From: JBJEFI01 sp051873875
Lineage (GTDB): Bacteria; Bacillota; Bacilli; Bacillales; Bacillaceae_G
NCBI GenBank assembly: GCA_051873875.1
Contig: JBJEFI010000073.1
Location: 1 to 43,472 of the forward strand
Direction of reading: 5' to 3'
DNA length: 43,472 bases
Below are positions 33,148-41,654 of this stretch, piece after piece. Below the pieces are notes generated by a model. The model saw only the letters and a program-made list of their open reading frames with translations. It was not told where the DNA came from and searched no databases. Each line of letters begins with the position of its first letter. Position 1 is the first letter of the stretch. The position numbers were made by a program, and so were the translations under genes.

Positions 33148-35582
33148 TTACACAGCTGGAAGGGTAACAGTAACGGTAAATAAGTCACCATTTGTATCAA
33201 TTATTAAGCTTCCTCCGTGTAAATCAATAATGCTTTTGGCAATGGCAAGGCCAAGACCAGAGCCTTCCGTATGGCGAGAGGTATCCCCTCGTTTAAATCG
33301 TTCTACTAGCTCATCTGTATCCATGCCTAGTTCATATTTAGAAATATTTTTAAATGTAACGACTGCATTATTTTGTAGTTTTTCGGCTATGATGTAAACG
33401 CGTGATGATTCTAGTGAGTATTTTAAAATATTGTTTAATAGATTATCAAAAACACGCCATACTTTGCGACCATCAACAACCGCATAAATTGGTTCATCTT
33501 TTATCGTCGTGCGGAACTGCAGATGAGATTCGTCAATTTGCTCGTTTAATTCCGCAAGAGATTGTTTTAATAATTGAACAATATCAACTCGTTCTTTTTG
33601 TAATTCAATATTGCCTGTTGCCATTTTTGATGCTTCGAATAAGTCATCAATTAATATTTTTAAACGTTGTGATTTACGGTCGATAATTTCAATGTATGCT
33701 TTTTGTTCATCTTCCGTTAACTTGCCTGATTTTAATAAATCTGTATACGTAATAATCGACGTTAATGGTGTTCGTAAATCATGGCTAACGTTTGAAATTA
33801 ATTCTGTTTTTAAACGTTCGCTTTTTACTTGCTGTTGCTGTGATGTACTAACATTATTTTTCATCTTATTAATATTGCGTGCTAATTGAGCGAATGGTGA
33901 TTTTCCTTTTACAGGAATATCTTGTTGAAACTGTCCATTTGCAATGTTGTCTGCAGCTTTTACAATTTTATTGAAGTAACCAATGCGTTTTAAAAAGATT
34001 AACACAGCTGGAACAAGAATAAAGACAAACAACGGAATATAGATAAGGATAAGTGGCGTCACGATTGAAACAGCTCCTACGCCACCTAAAAAGATAATGC
34101 CTAGTAACATAAGGGATTGAACGCCTATACTTTTGTTAATAAACATTTCTTGTGCAATGGTAATTCCTTTTTTCGTATAGCTGTTTTCCCATTCAGCTTG
34201 TATATCTTCCGTCTGTTTTAGTGTGTCTATTAACCATTTTCCTTGTATAAAGGTAAGGACTAACAGAATACTTGGGATAAGGAAATCGAATAATTGACCA
34301 ATTATTCTTTGAACTAAGTAACCATTTTCCAATGCTGATCTAAATCCATCGAAAAAGATAAAAATATCAGGAAGAAAGATATATGTTAAGTAAGCAGATA
34401 CTACAAAGGCGAATAACTTTCCATCAATCGGAATTTTGTTATAAAATTCAAATGGTTTTCCAACTTCAAAGGCTTCTTTTATTTTTGTTTTTCGATAAAT
34501 AAGGATGCTTAATAATAAAGCAATAATTCCTGCAAAAAATTGAATAAAGGTAAGAACTTGGGATTTCTTATAGCTTTCATATCCTTGCATCATATCTGTA
34601 TTTTTTGATGCCGTTTTTAAGACAACTACTTTTCCTTCAAAAGTAGGAAGTGGGACTTTATTATATAACTCTCGTATTACCTCATTCACACGATAATTAT
34701 CTATGTTCTCTGTTGCCATTTCCTCTGTTTCATAAGATCTAGATAATACTTCTTGTATATAAGAACCCCGGTCTATATTGGTGAATGATTTTTGAAATAA
34801 GNNNNNNNNNNNNNNNNNNNNNNNNNNNNNNNNNNNNNNNNNNNNNNNNNNNNNNNNNNNNNNNNNNNNNNNNNNNNNNNNNNNNNNNNNNNNNNNNNNN
34901 NTACTTCTTGTATATAAGAACCCCGGTCTATATTGGTGAATGATTTTTGAAATAAGGCTTTTTCTTTTTTTAGAAATGCATTTAGTTCCTTGTTTGAGGA
35001 AACAGGCATGTTTGTATATACCTTTCCTGTTTGAACATCTTTAAAATAGTAGCTAAAAGCTTTTTTTTCTTTTGAAAATGTTGCCCGTTCTTTTTCTAAT
35101 GCGTTGTAATAAACATCAACTAGTTCTTCTTTTTCTTTTACAATTTTCTTGCGAACATGTTCATCATCTCTAAAATTTTCCATAATATCTTGGATTTTTG
35201 TGTCACGTTCGGCAATTGTTTTTTGTTCTAATTGTTTATCATTTGTATTTTTTGCAGCTTGGATAGCATCTTCATATTGTGATTTAATACTTTCAACTTG
35301 TTCGTCTACATTCCCATAACGATTACGATGTTCTTCAATTTCACTAGTTGTGACGGTTATTTGTTTCTTTAAATCCTCACTACTGATGTTGTCTAATTCT
35401 AAGGACACAAGCCGTTGTAGAAAAGGATTTAAGTAGGAATTTTCAAACTCATCAGTCTGAAAGAATGAACCTTTTGCATAATAGCTAAGTGAATTAATAC
35501 CAGATAGCGTAGAGCTTAGCCCAAATATAAATAAGAAGAGCCAAGCGATAATTTTCCATTTATTTTTCCATTTTGTAGCCAA
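33148..35582 (-). CDS. Sensor histidine kinase with large extracytoplasmic domain (split only by an assembly artefact)
   Basis: Two ORFs (33148-34719 and 34773-35582) are one gene. Taking out the 100 N and one of the duplicated 55-base flanks leaves 2280 bases, an unbroken frame of 759 residues running GSYIQEV-LSRSYETEE-MATEN. An N-terminal membrane segment (about residues 12-30) precedes an extracytoplasmic, partly coiled-coil domain of about 250 residues; five more membrane segments lie near 290-480. A HAMP-like linker leads to HisKA (ELISNVSHDLRTPLTSII, His549) and the ATPase domain (FDNLLNNILKYSL, TEGSGLGLAIAKS). TTG start overlapping the regulator gene by 23 bases. The signal sensed is unknown. 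Confidence 0.9.
34802..34901. other. Assembly gap 3 (100 N), flanked by a 55-base duplication
   Basis: 34747-34801 is identical to 34902-34956, both 55 bases, exactly as at gap 2. The true distance between the contigs is therefore minus 55 bases, not plus 100. Confidence 0.92.
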
Positions 35583-36255
35583 TTCCCCACACCACCTTTA
35601 AGTATCTTGGATTTTTTGGATCGATTTCGATTTTTTCACGAATTTTACGGATATGAACAGCGACTGTATTTTCTGCATTGTAGCTAGGTTCATCCCATAC
35701 ACGTTCATAAATTTCATTAATAGAGAAGACACGACCGGCGTTTGTCATTAATAATTGAACGATTTTATATTCAATCGGTGTTAATTTAACAGCCTCTCCA
35801 TTTACACAAACTTCTTTTGCTTCTGAATTTAATGTAAGTCCATGTAAATCAATTGTTTTTGCTTTAACACCTTCGTATGTTCCTAAGCGAACATAGCGAC
35901 GAAGCTGTGATTTCACCCTTGCTAGTAACTCAAGGGGATTGAATGGTTTTGTAATATAATCATCTGCACCAATTTGTAGCCCTAATATTTTATCTGTATC
36001 CTCACTTTTAGCGCTCAGGATAATAATTGGAATGTTTTTTTGTTCACGAATTTTGAACGTTGTTTGAATACCGTCAAGGCGCGGCATCATGATATCTAAT
36101 AAAATAAGGTGAATCTCATGCTCCGTTAATTTTTCAATTGCTTCAATTCCATCGGCAGCTTGGATGACATTCATTCCTTCATTGCGTAAGTAAATTGTAA
36201 TCGCTTCACGAATCTCTTTTTCGTCGTCTACGACTAAAATGTTAAAGTTATTCAT
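35560..36255 (-). CDS. OmpR/PhoB-type response regulator
   Basis: A 231-residue regulator. The receiver has ILVVDDEKEIRE, phospho-acceptor Asp54 in ILLDIMMPRLDG, ILSAKSED and the lysine in DDYITKPFNPLELLARV. The C-terminal winged helix has KLTPIEYKIVQLLMTNAGRVFS and AVHIRKIREKIEIDPKNPRYLKVVWGIGYK (in parts), the DNA-recognition part. The ATG at 36255 has AAGGGAG 9 bases upstream; a TTG at 36264 would touch the ribosome-binding site. It is followed by the kinase gene with a 23-base overlap. Targets are unknown; a direct repeat upstream (36499-36516) might be its own operator. Confidence 0.93.
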   Translation of the reverse strand: MNNFNILVVDDEKEIREAITIYLRNEGMNVIQAADGIEAIEKLTEHEIHLILLDIMMPRLDGIQTTFKIREQKNIPIIILSAKSEDTDKILGLQIGADDYITKPFNPLELLARVKSQLRRYVRLGTYEGVKAKTIDLHGLTLNSEAKEVCVNGEAVKLTPIEYKIVQLLMTNAGRVFSINEIYERVWDEPSYNAENTVAVHIRKIREKIEIDPKNPRYLKVVWGIGYKMEK

Positions 36256-36385
36256 TATTATCAACTCCCTTCAGAAAGTATAGCATAGCTATCATGTAAA
36301 ATTTGGATAATTTTTCTCCCATACTATCTGTTTCTCTTGTCCTAACTGCCACCAAGATTCCTCTTTTGAAAATTTTAAGTTGAAG

Positions 36386-36470
36386 TTAAGTGGTAGTAAG
36401 GAACCGATTGGTTCAACTAACCATCAGTGTAAATGCATCACTGATGGAACTTTCACTTTATAGTGTAAGG
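36386..36470 (+). repeat. Structured intergenic repeat R1, copy D
   Basis: GATTGGTTCAACTAACC (36406-36422) is identical to copy A, followed by a perfect 9-bp hairpin CCATCAGTG / CACTGATGG (36421-36429 with 36439-36447) and GGAACTTTCACTTTA. It lies in the 455-base gap between the divergent regulator and ftsE. Confidence 0.75.
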
Positions 36471-36498
36471 GAAAAATCTTAATTTCTATGTAATACAA

Positions 36499-36516
36499 TT
36501 CTTAAGAATTTCTTAA
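36499..36516 (-). promoter_or_regulatory. 11-base direct repeat, candidate response-regulator operator
   Basis: TTCTTAA occurs at 36499-36505 and again at 36510-36516, an 11-base phase typical for OmpR-type dimers. It lies between the regulator gene and ftsE. Which gene it controls, if any, is not known. Confidence 0.3.
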
Positions 36517-36616
36517 CATTTGTCTAAGGGAAAGAAATGGAAACGTTTTTTGGGATTTGTCAATAATGTAATCAAATTTTAATAAAATGGATTTCAATAA
36601 ACCTACTATTTGATGC

Positions 36617-36622
36617 TATAAT
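36617..36622 (+). promoter_or_regulatory. Probable -10 box of ftsE
   Basis: A perfect TATAAT 88 bases before the ftsE start. No convincing -35 box at 17-18 bases. Confidence 0.4.
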
Positions 36623-36710
36623 GTAAACGAGAAAGATTTTGTCGAGATATGACAGAAATATGATAAAAATAAGCGAAGGTAAAGCACTACGCTAGGTATG
36701 GGTGATAATA

Positions 36711-37391
36711 ATGATTGAAATGAAAGATGTATATAAGCGCTATCCAAATGGTGTGCTCGCTATTAATGGATTGAATGTTAAAATTAATCAAGGTGAATTT
36801 GTTTATGTTGTAGGTCCAAGTGGAGCAGGGAAATCCACATTTATAAAAATGATATATCGAGAAGAAAAACCATCTCAAGGAAAAATTATTGTAAATGGTA
36901 TCAATATTGCGGAACTAAAAGATCGCAAAGTGCCATTATTCCGTCGAGAAATTGGCGTTGTATTCCAGGACTTTAAGCTGTTACCAACATTAACAGTTTA
37001 TGAAAATATCGCATTTGCTTTAGAAGTAATCGAGATAGCGCCAGAAGAAATTAAAAAACGTGTTAGTGATGTGCTTGATTTAGTAAAACTAAAACATAAA
37101 GCGCGTATGTTACCAACAGAGTTATCAGGAGGAGAGCAGCAACGTATTGCCATTGCTCGTTCAATTGTAAACAATCCAAAGGTAGTCATTGCCGATGAGC
37201 CTACAGGTAACCTAGATCCACAAACAACGTTAGAGATTATGGAAATATTAGAAGAAGTAAATCGCCGTGGGACAACCATCATTATGGCGACACATAATAA
37301 AGAAATTGTAAATACATTTAAACGTCGTGTATTAACGGTTGACGGTGGAAGAATTACACGTGACCAGGCACGAGGAGGTTATACACTATGA
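36711..37391 (+). CDS. ftsE: Cell-division ABC transporter ATP-binding protein FtsE
   Basis: A 226-residue ABC ATPase from the ATG at 36711 (MIEMKDVYKRYPNG), which matches the B. subtilis start; the frame extends to a GTG at 36702. Walker A is GPSGAGKST, the signature LSGGEQQR, Walker B VVIADEPTG, with the switch histidine in IIMATHNKE. FtsE works with FtsX not as a transporter but to activate a peptidoglycan hydrolase outside the cell. ftsX overlaps by 4 bases (ATGA), and the hydrolase gene follows, so the whole unit lies in one operon. Confidence 0.96.
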   Translation: MIEMKDVYKRYPNGVLAINGLNVKINQGEFVYVVGPSGAGKSTFIKMIYREEKPSQGKIIVNGINIAELKDRKVPLFRREIGVVFQDFKLLPTLTVYENIAFALEVIEIAPEEIKKRVSDVLDLVKLKHKARMLPTELSGGEQQRIAIARSIVNNPKVVIADEPTGNLDPQTTLEIMEILEEVNRRGTTIIMATHNKEIVNTFKRRVLTVDGGRITRDQARGGYTL

Positions 37392-38281
37392 AATTAAAAA
37401 CAGCAAAACGTCATATTCGCGAAGGATTTAAAAGTTTAGGGCGAAATGGCTGGATGACCTTTGCTTCCGCTAGTGCCGTAACAGTAACGTTAGTATTAGT
37501 AGGAATGTTCTTAGCCGTATTATTTAACTTAAATCATTTTGCAACAATTATCGAAAATGATGTAGAAATTCGTGTTCGTATTGATTTAACTGCGACACCA
37601 GAACAAGAGAAACAACTAGGTGAAGAAATAAAGAAACTTGATACAGTTTCATCGGTTACATATTCACCGAAAGAAAAAGAATTAAACAGTTTAATTAGTA
37701 GCTTTGGTGAAGAAGGAAGTGCCTTCTCTCTATATGAACAAGAAAATCCTTTAAATAATGTTTGGGTAGTAAAAGCAAAAGCACCAGAGTATGTAGATAA
37801 GATTGCCAATGAAATTGAAGATTATAAGTATGTAGCATCTGTTGTTTGGGGGAAAGAAGAAGTAGGGAAGTTATTTGATGTACTTAGCATGGCCCGCAAC
37901 ATTGGAATTGGATTAATTGTTGCGTTGTTATTTACAGCCATGTTCTTAATCTCCAATACAATTAAAATTACAATTTTTGCAAGACGTCGTGAAATTGAGA
38001 TTATGAGATTAGTAGGGGCAACCAACTCCTTTATTCGTTGGCCATTCCTAATTGAAGGGTTACTTTTAGGTTTGTTAGGTTCAATTTTACCAATCGCATT
38101 ATTATTTATTACGTATAGCTCATTATCAGGGTATATCACACCAGCGGTAAATCCAAGTATGTATCAACTTTTACCGTTCAGCCCATTTGTTTATCAATTA
38201 TCTGCAGTGTTAGCAATCATTGGGATGGTAATTGGAATGTGGGGAAGTGCGATGTCTATTCGTCGTTTCTTAAAAATCTAA
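37388..38281 (+). CDS. ftsX: Cell-division ABC transporter permease FtsX
   Basis: A 297-residue FtsX with four membrane segments: one near residues 23-47 (FASASAVTVTLVLVGMFLAV region) and three in the last 130 residues (IGIGLIVALLFTAMFLISN, FLIEGLLLGLLGSILPIALL, LSAVLAIIGMVIGMWGSA, in parts). The extracellular domain between about 50 and 170 contacts the wall hydrolase. The conserved ARRREIEIMRLVGATNSFIRWPF loop couples to FtsE. Translation is coupled to ftsE. The hydrolase gene begins 24 bases after the stop. Confidence 0.95.
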   Translation: MKLKTAKRHIREGFKSLGRNGWMTFASASAVTVTLVLVGMFLAVLFNLNHFATIIENDVEIRVRIDLTATPEQEKQLGEEIKKLDTVSSVTYSPKEKELNSLISSFGEEGSAFSLYEQENPLNNVWVVKAKAPEYVDKIANEIEDYKYVASVVWGKEEVGKLFDVLSMARNIGIGLIVALLFTAMFLISNTIKITIFARRREIEIMRLVGATNSFIRWPFLIEGLLLGLLGSILPIALLFITYSSLSGYITPAVNPSMYQLLPFSPFVYQLSAVLAIIGMVIGMWGSAMSIRRFLKI

Positions 38282-38305
38282 TAAACTTAAAGGTAGGAAA
38301 ATAGC

Positions 38306-39631
38306 GTGAAGAATAAAATCATTTCTTCTACGTTAGTTGGAGTTATTTCCTTTGCTACTCTTGCTCCTTTTGCACCTTCTGTTTTGGCAACATCAAGCTT
38401 AAATAATCAATTAAATGATGTGAAAGAAAAGCAAGATGGTGTTCAGACAGAAAAGGAAAAATTGCAAGAGAAATTAAATAAGACAAAGAATAACAAAGCA
38501 GATGTAGAAGCACAGTTAGAAAAATTAAAGTTATCTATTCAAGAAACAAAAGAGAAAAGCTCAGCTGTATATAGTGAAATGGCTAAAATAAAAGCAGAGA
38601 TTCGTGAATTAGAAAAAGAAATTAGCGATTTAAAAGAGCGAATTGAGCGTCGAACGGAAATTTTAAAGGAACGCCTTGTGTCCCTTCAAAAAACAGGTGG
38701 TCGTCGAGTTAGCTATATTGAGGTTATTTTAGGAGCAGAAAGCTTTGCTAATCTAATTGATCGTATTCATGGGATTTCTCGCATTATGAAATCTGACCAA
38801 GATATTTTACGTGAACAAGAAAATGATCAAAGAATGTTAGAGAAAAAGACAGTAGAACAAAAAAAACAACTAGCAAAAGTTGAAAAAGAACAAGCAAAGC
38901 TAGAAAAATTAAGTGAACAGCTTCAAGAGCAATCAGAAAAACAAAAAGAATTAATGAAGCAACTTGAACAAGAAGAAGAACATATTGAAGGCTACTTGAT
39001 GGATATCGAAGAAGAAGCACAAGTACTTCAACAGCAAGAAGAAACAATTAAACTAGCAATTGCTGAAGAAAAACGTCGTCAAGAAGAACAGAAGCGAAAA
39101 GAAGAGGAAGAACGTCGTAAACAAGAGTTAGCACAACAGCAGCAACAAAATAACAATAATAAACCAAGTACAAATACACCAACGACACCAGAAAATAATG
39201 AGAATAGTGGAAGTAAACCACCTATTTCAAGTGGAATTTTCACTAGACCAGCAACAGGACCGGTAACAAGTGAATTTGGTCCACGTTGGGGTAAGAATCA
39301 TCACGGTATAGACATTGGAAAACGAGGGGCAAGTGTGCCGATTGTCGCTGCTGCAGATGGTGTTGTATCTAGTTCCTATTATTCTAGTTCATATGGGAAT
39401 GTTGTATTTATTACCCACTATATAAATGGACAAGTCTATACAACAATTTATGCTCATATGGAAAATAGAGCTGTTCAAGCTGGAGAAAGTGTAAGTAAGG
39501 GTGATTTCTTAGGTTACATGGGAAATACAGGTTTTTCGACTGGCCCTCATTTACACTTTGAAATTCACGAAGGTGAATGGAATAACGCAAAATCGAATGC
39601 TGTTAATCCAAGAAAATACATTAATTTCTAA
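38306..39631 (+). CDS. Coiled-coil M23 murein hydrolase (FtsEX-activated type)
   Basis: A 441-residue secreted protein. A signal peptide (to about residue 28, ending SVLA) is followed by long coiled coils (about 30-280) rich in Lys, Glu and Gln, a low-complexity Gln/Asn/Thr/Pro linker (about 280-310) and an M23/LytM endopeptidase domain (about 315-441). Zinc residues are in HHGIDIGKRG (His, Asp) and HLHFEIHEGEWN. The layout is that of EnvC/PcsB-like hydrolases controlled by FtsEX; B. subtilis CwlO has a similar coiled coil but an NlpC domain. GTG start after TTAAAGGTAGGAAAATAGC. The adjacency to ftsEX says this is the likely client. Confidence 0.93.
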   Translation: MKNKIISSTLVGVISFATLAPFAPSVLATSSLNNQLNDVKEKQDGVQTEKEKLQEKLNKTKNNKADVEAQLEKLKLSIQETKEKSSAVYSEMAKIKAEIRELEKEISDLKERIERRTEILKERLVSLQKTGGRRVSYIEVILGAESFANLIDRIHGISRIMKSDQDILREQENDQRMLEKKTVEQKKQLAKVEKEQAKLEKLSEQLQEQSEKQKELMKQLEQEEEHIEGYLMDIEEEAQVLQQQEETIKLAIAEEKRRQEEQKRKEEEERRKQELAQQQQQNNNNKPSTNTPTTPENNENSGSKPPISSGIFTRPATGPVTSEFGPRWGKNHHGIDIGKRGASVPIVAAADGVVSSSYYSSSYGNVVFITHYINGQVYTTIYAHMENRAVQAGESVSKGDFLGYMGNTGFSTGPHLHFEIHEGEWNNAKSNAVNPRKYINF

Positions 39632-39660
39632 AAGAAGACGCCCTTAATGGCGTCTTTTTG
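39631..39660 (+). terminator. Terminator after the ftsEX-hydrolase operon
   Basis: AAGACGCC / GGCGTCTT (39635-39642 with 39649-39656), 6-base loop, T's. Confidence 0.88.
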
Positions 39661-39734
39661 CTGTTTAATACAAGGTAGATTGTATATAATGATTAAAATA
39701 GGGTATATAAATATAAGTTCAGGAGGATGTTCCG

Positions 39735-41168
39735 TTGAAAAAATCGATAATTGCAGCAATAACGGCAGGTTCATTTGCCTGTGGAGCGATAGGAATGTAT
39801 ACAGTTGATGCTATCATAGATAAAAAAATGCAAATCGCACCAAAGGAAGAAGCAGCCAATGTAAAAATGCAAGATGAAGATATGAAGAAGTTTGAACAAG
39901 CATTTGGCATGATTTCTAATAATTACGTACAAAAAGTAAAAGATGATAAATTAGTTGAAGGTGCAATTAAAGGAATGCTTGAGACACTAGATGATCCATA
40001 TTCTGTCTATATGGATAAAAAAACGATGGAACAATTCCAGCAATCGTTGGATTCTTCCTTTGAAGGAATTGGAGCAGAAGTAAGTAAAGAAGATGAAGTA
40101 TTGAAAGTTGTCTCTCCAATTAAAGATTCACCTGCTCAAAAAGCGGGATTAAAACCAAATGATCAAATTCTTAAGGTAGATGGAAAAAGTATTGAAGGAT
40201 TATCACAATACGAAGCTGTTTTAAAAATTCGTGGTGAAAAAGGTTCGACGGTAACGTTAACTGTTAAACGTCCTGGTGTAGATGAATTATTAACATTTAA
40301 AATTGTTCGAGATACGATTCCACAATTTACAGTCTTTAGTGAAATGAAAAAGGAAAATGGCAAAGATATCGGTTATTTACATATTACCTCCTTCTCTGAG
40401 GATACAGCGAAAGAGTTTAAAGAGCATTTAGGGAAATTAGAATCACAAGGAATAAAAGGGTTAATCATTGACGTTCGTGGAAATCCAGGTGGTTATTTAG
40501 ATAGTGTAAAAGATATTTTAAATGAACTTGTTGTAAGTAAAAAACCAATTGTTCAAGTAGAAAATCGCAATGGGACAAGAGATAAACAATACTCTAACAA
40601 TAAAACGAAAAAAGAATATCCAATTACTGTTTTAATTGATAACGGAAGTGCATCTGCATCAGAAATTTTGGCAGGCGCATTAAATGAAACGATGGATATT
40701 CCATTAGTTGGGGAAAAGACCTTTGGAAAAGGTAGTGTCCAACAAGCATTGCCATTAGCGGATGGTAGTAGCATTAAATTAACGTTATTTAAATGGTTAA
40801 CACCAGACGGTAATTGGATTAACAAAAAAGGAATTGAGGCAACAACAGAAGTTAAGCAACCAGCTTATTACAATGCCCTTCCAATTGATGTGAAGGAACC
40901 TTTGAAATACGACGACAACAATGCTCAAGTTAAAAATGCCCAAGTAATGCTTGATGGATTAGGGTACAAACCAGGTCGTACAGATGGTTACTTTAGCAAG
41001 GAAACAGAAAATGCAGTGAAAGCTTTCCAACAGCAAAATAACGTGTCATCTACAGGTGTCATTGATAAAAAAACAGCGGAAATCCTACAGGCAAAATTGG
41101 TAGAAAAAATTCGCTCTGGTAAAGATGATGTGCAGTTACAAAAAGCGTTGGAATTAACAGCAAAATAA
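39735..41168 (+). CDS. ctpB: S41-family carboxy-terminal processing protease with PDZ and PG-binding domains
   Basis: A 477-residue CtpB-like protease. An N-terminal membrane anchor (IIAAITAGSFACGAIGMYTV) places it outside the membrane. It is followed by an S41 N-terminal part, a PDZ domain (about 90-180, with LKPNDQILKVDGKSIEG), the S41 core and a PG_binding_1 domain (about 395-460, VKNAQVMLDGLGYKPGRTDGYF). The catalytic serine is in DNGSASASEILAGAL and the lysine in GEKTFGKGSVQQA. In B. subtilis CtpB signals sporulation by cutting SpoIVFA. TTG start 8 bases after AGGAGG. Located after ftsEX-hydrolase as in B. subtilis yvjB. Confidence 0.95.
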   Translation: MKKSIIAAITAGSFACGAIGMYTVDAIIDKKMQIAPKEEAANVKMQDEDMKKFEQAFGMISNNYVQKVKDDKLVEGAIKGMLETLDDPYSVYMDKKTMEQFQQSLDSSFEGIGAEVSKEDEVLKVVSPIKDSPAQKAGLKPNDQILKVDGKSIEGLSQYEAVLKIRGEKGSTVTLTVKRPGVDELLTFKIVRDTIPQFTVFSEMKKENGKDIGYLHITSFSEDTAKEFKEHLGKLESQGIKGLIIDVRGNPGGYLDSVKDILNELVVSKKPIVQVENRNGTRDKQYSNNKTKKEYPITVLIDNGSASASEILAGALNETMDIPLVGEKTFGKGSVQQALPLADGSSIKLTLFKWLTPDGNWINKKGIEATTEVKQPAYYNALPIDVKEPLKYDDNNAQVKNAQVMLDGLGYKPGRTDGYFSKETENAVKAFQQQNNVSSTGVIDKKTAEILQAKLVEKIRSGKDDVQLQKALELTAK

Positions 41169-41179
41169 AGATACAAGTC

Positions 41180-41212
41180 AAATCCTCCAAAATTCCTTTT
41201 GGGGGATTTTAT
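41180..41212 (+). terminator. ctpB terminator
   Basis: A 13-bp stem AAATCCTCCAAAA / TTTTGGGGGATTT (one wobble) with a 4-base loop and a T-rich tail. Confidence 0.88.
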
Positions 41213-41273
41213 TATTTTAATTTAATAGCCAAAGGAAGATAGCCATTTATCGATTTCGTTTAATTATCTGTAT

Positions 41274-41302
41274 TTTACAAAAAAACTTTCTACTGATATA
41301 AT
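41274..41302 (+). promoter_or_regulatory. Promoter of the T-box/GlnRS unit
   Basis: TTTACA (41274-41279), exactly 17 bases, TATAAT (41297-41302). The T-box leader starts a few bases downstream. Confidence 0.75.
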
Positions 41303-41327
41303 CGAGTAAACTAAAAATCGAAATCGC

Positions 41328-41602
41328 GATGAAGAGAAGAGTAGATAAAATGGATTCTTTACAGAGAGCTCCAGCAGTTGAAAAGGAGTAAGAATTATTT
41401 TGTTGAAGCAAGCCTCTGAGTATCACATTGGAACTTTTTATAAGAGATAGTGTGACAGGAGCTCCTGTTATAGAGCTAGGGTATACGTATTTAATACCGT
41501 ACCTGAAGAGGTTAATATGGCGACATATTAATAAACTGGGGTGGTACCACGATATATAATCTCGTCCCCAAGACTGAAATGTCTTGGGGGTGGGATTTTT
41601 TT
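41328..41602 (+). promoter_or_regulatory. T-box riboswitch, glutamine specifier, controlling GlnRS
   Basis: Stem I begins GATGAAGAGAAGAGTAG (AGTA motif); the AGAGAG and GTTG motifs follow in CAGAGAGCTCCAGCAGTTG. In the specifier loop, TGAAG-CAA-G places the Gln codon CAA at 41409-41411, just above the AGAG/CTCT base of the stem. The T-box proper GGGTGGTACCACG is at 41539-41551. The terminator stem CTCGTCCCCAAGAC / GTCTTGGGGGTGGG (41561-41594) ends in seven T's, and its 5' side can alternatively pair within the antiterminator. Uncharged tRNA-Gln would pair with CAA and the UGGU bulge and allow readthrough. Confidence 0.9.
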
Positions 41603-41654
41603 ATTGGATAAAATGGCTGTAAATAGATGATTTAAATATGGGAGGTATAGAAAA

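Noticed and set aside
33148..34719. A complete separate 523-residue kinase starting at MATEN, plus a separate 269-residue protein upstream
   Set aside because: Both are pieces of one frame once the artefactual 155 bases are removed; the shorter has no natural stop other than one created after the N run.
38784..39047. Minus-strand ORF rich in Leu and Val
   Set aside because: It is the antisense shadow of the Lys/Glu/Gln-rich coiled coil of the M23 hydrolase.
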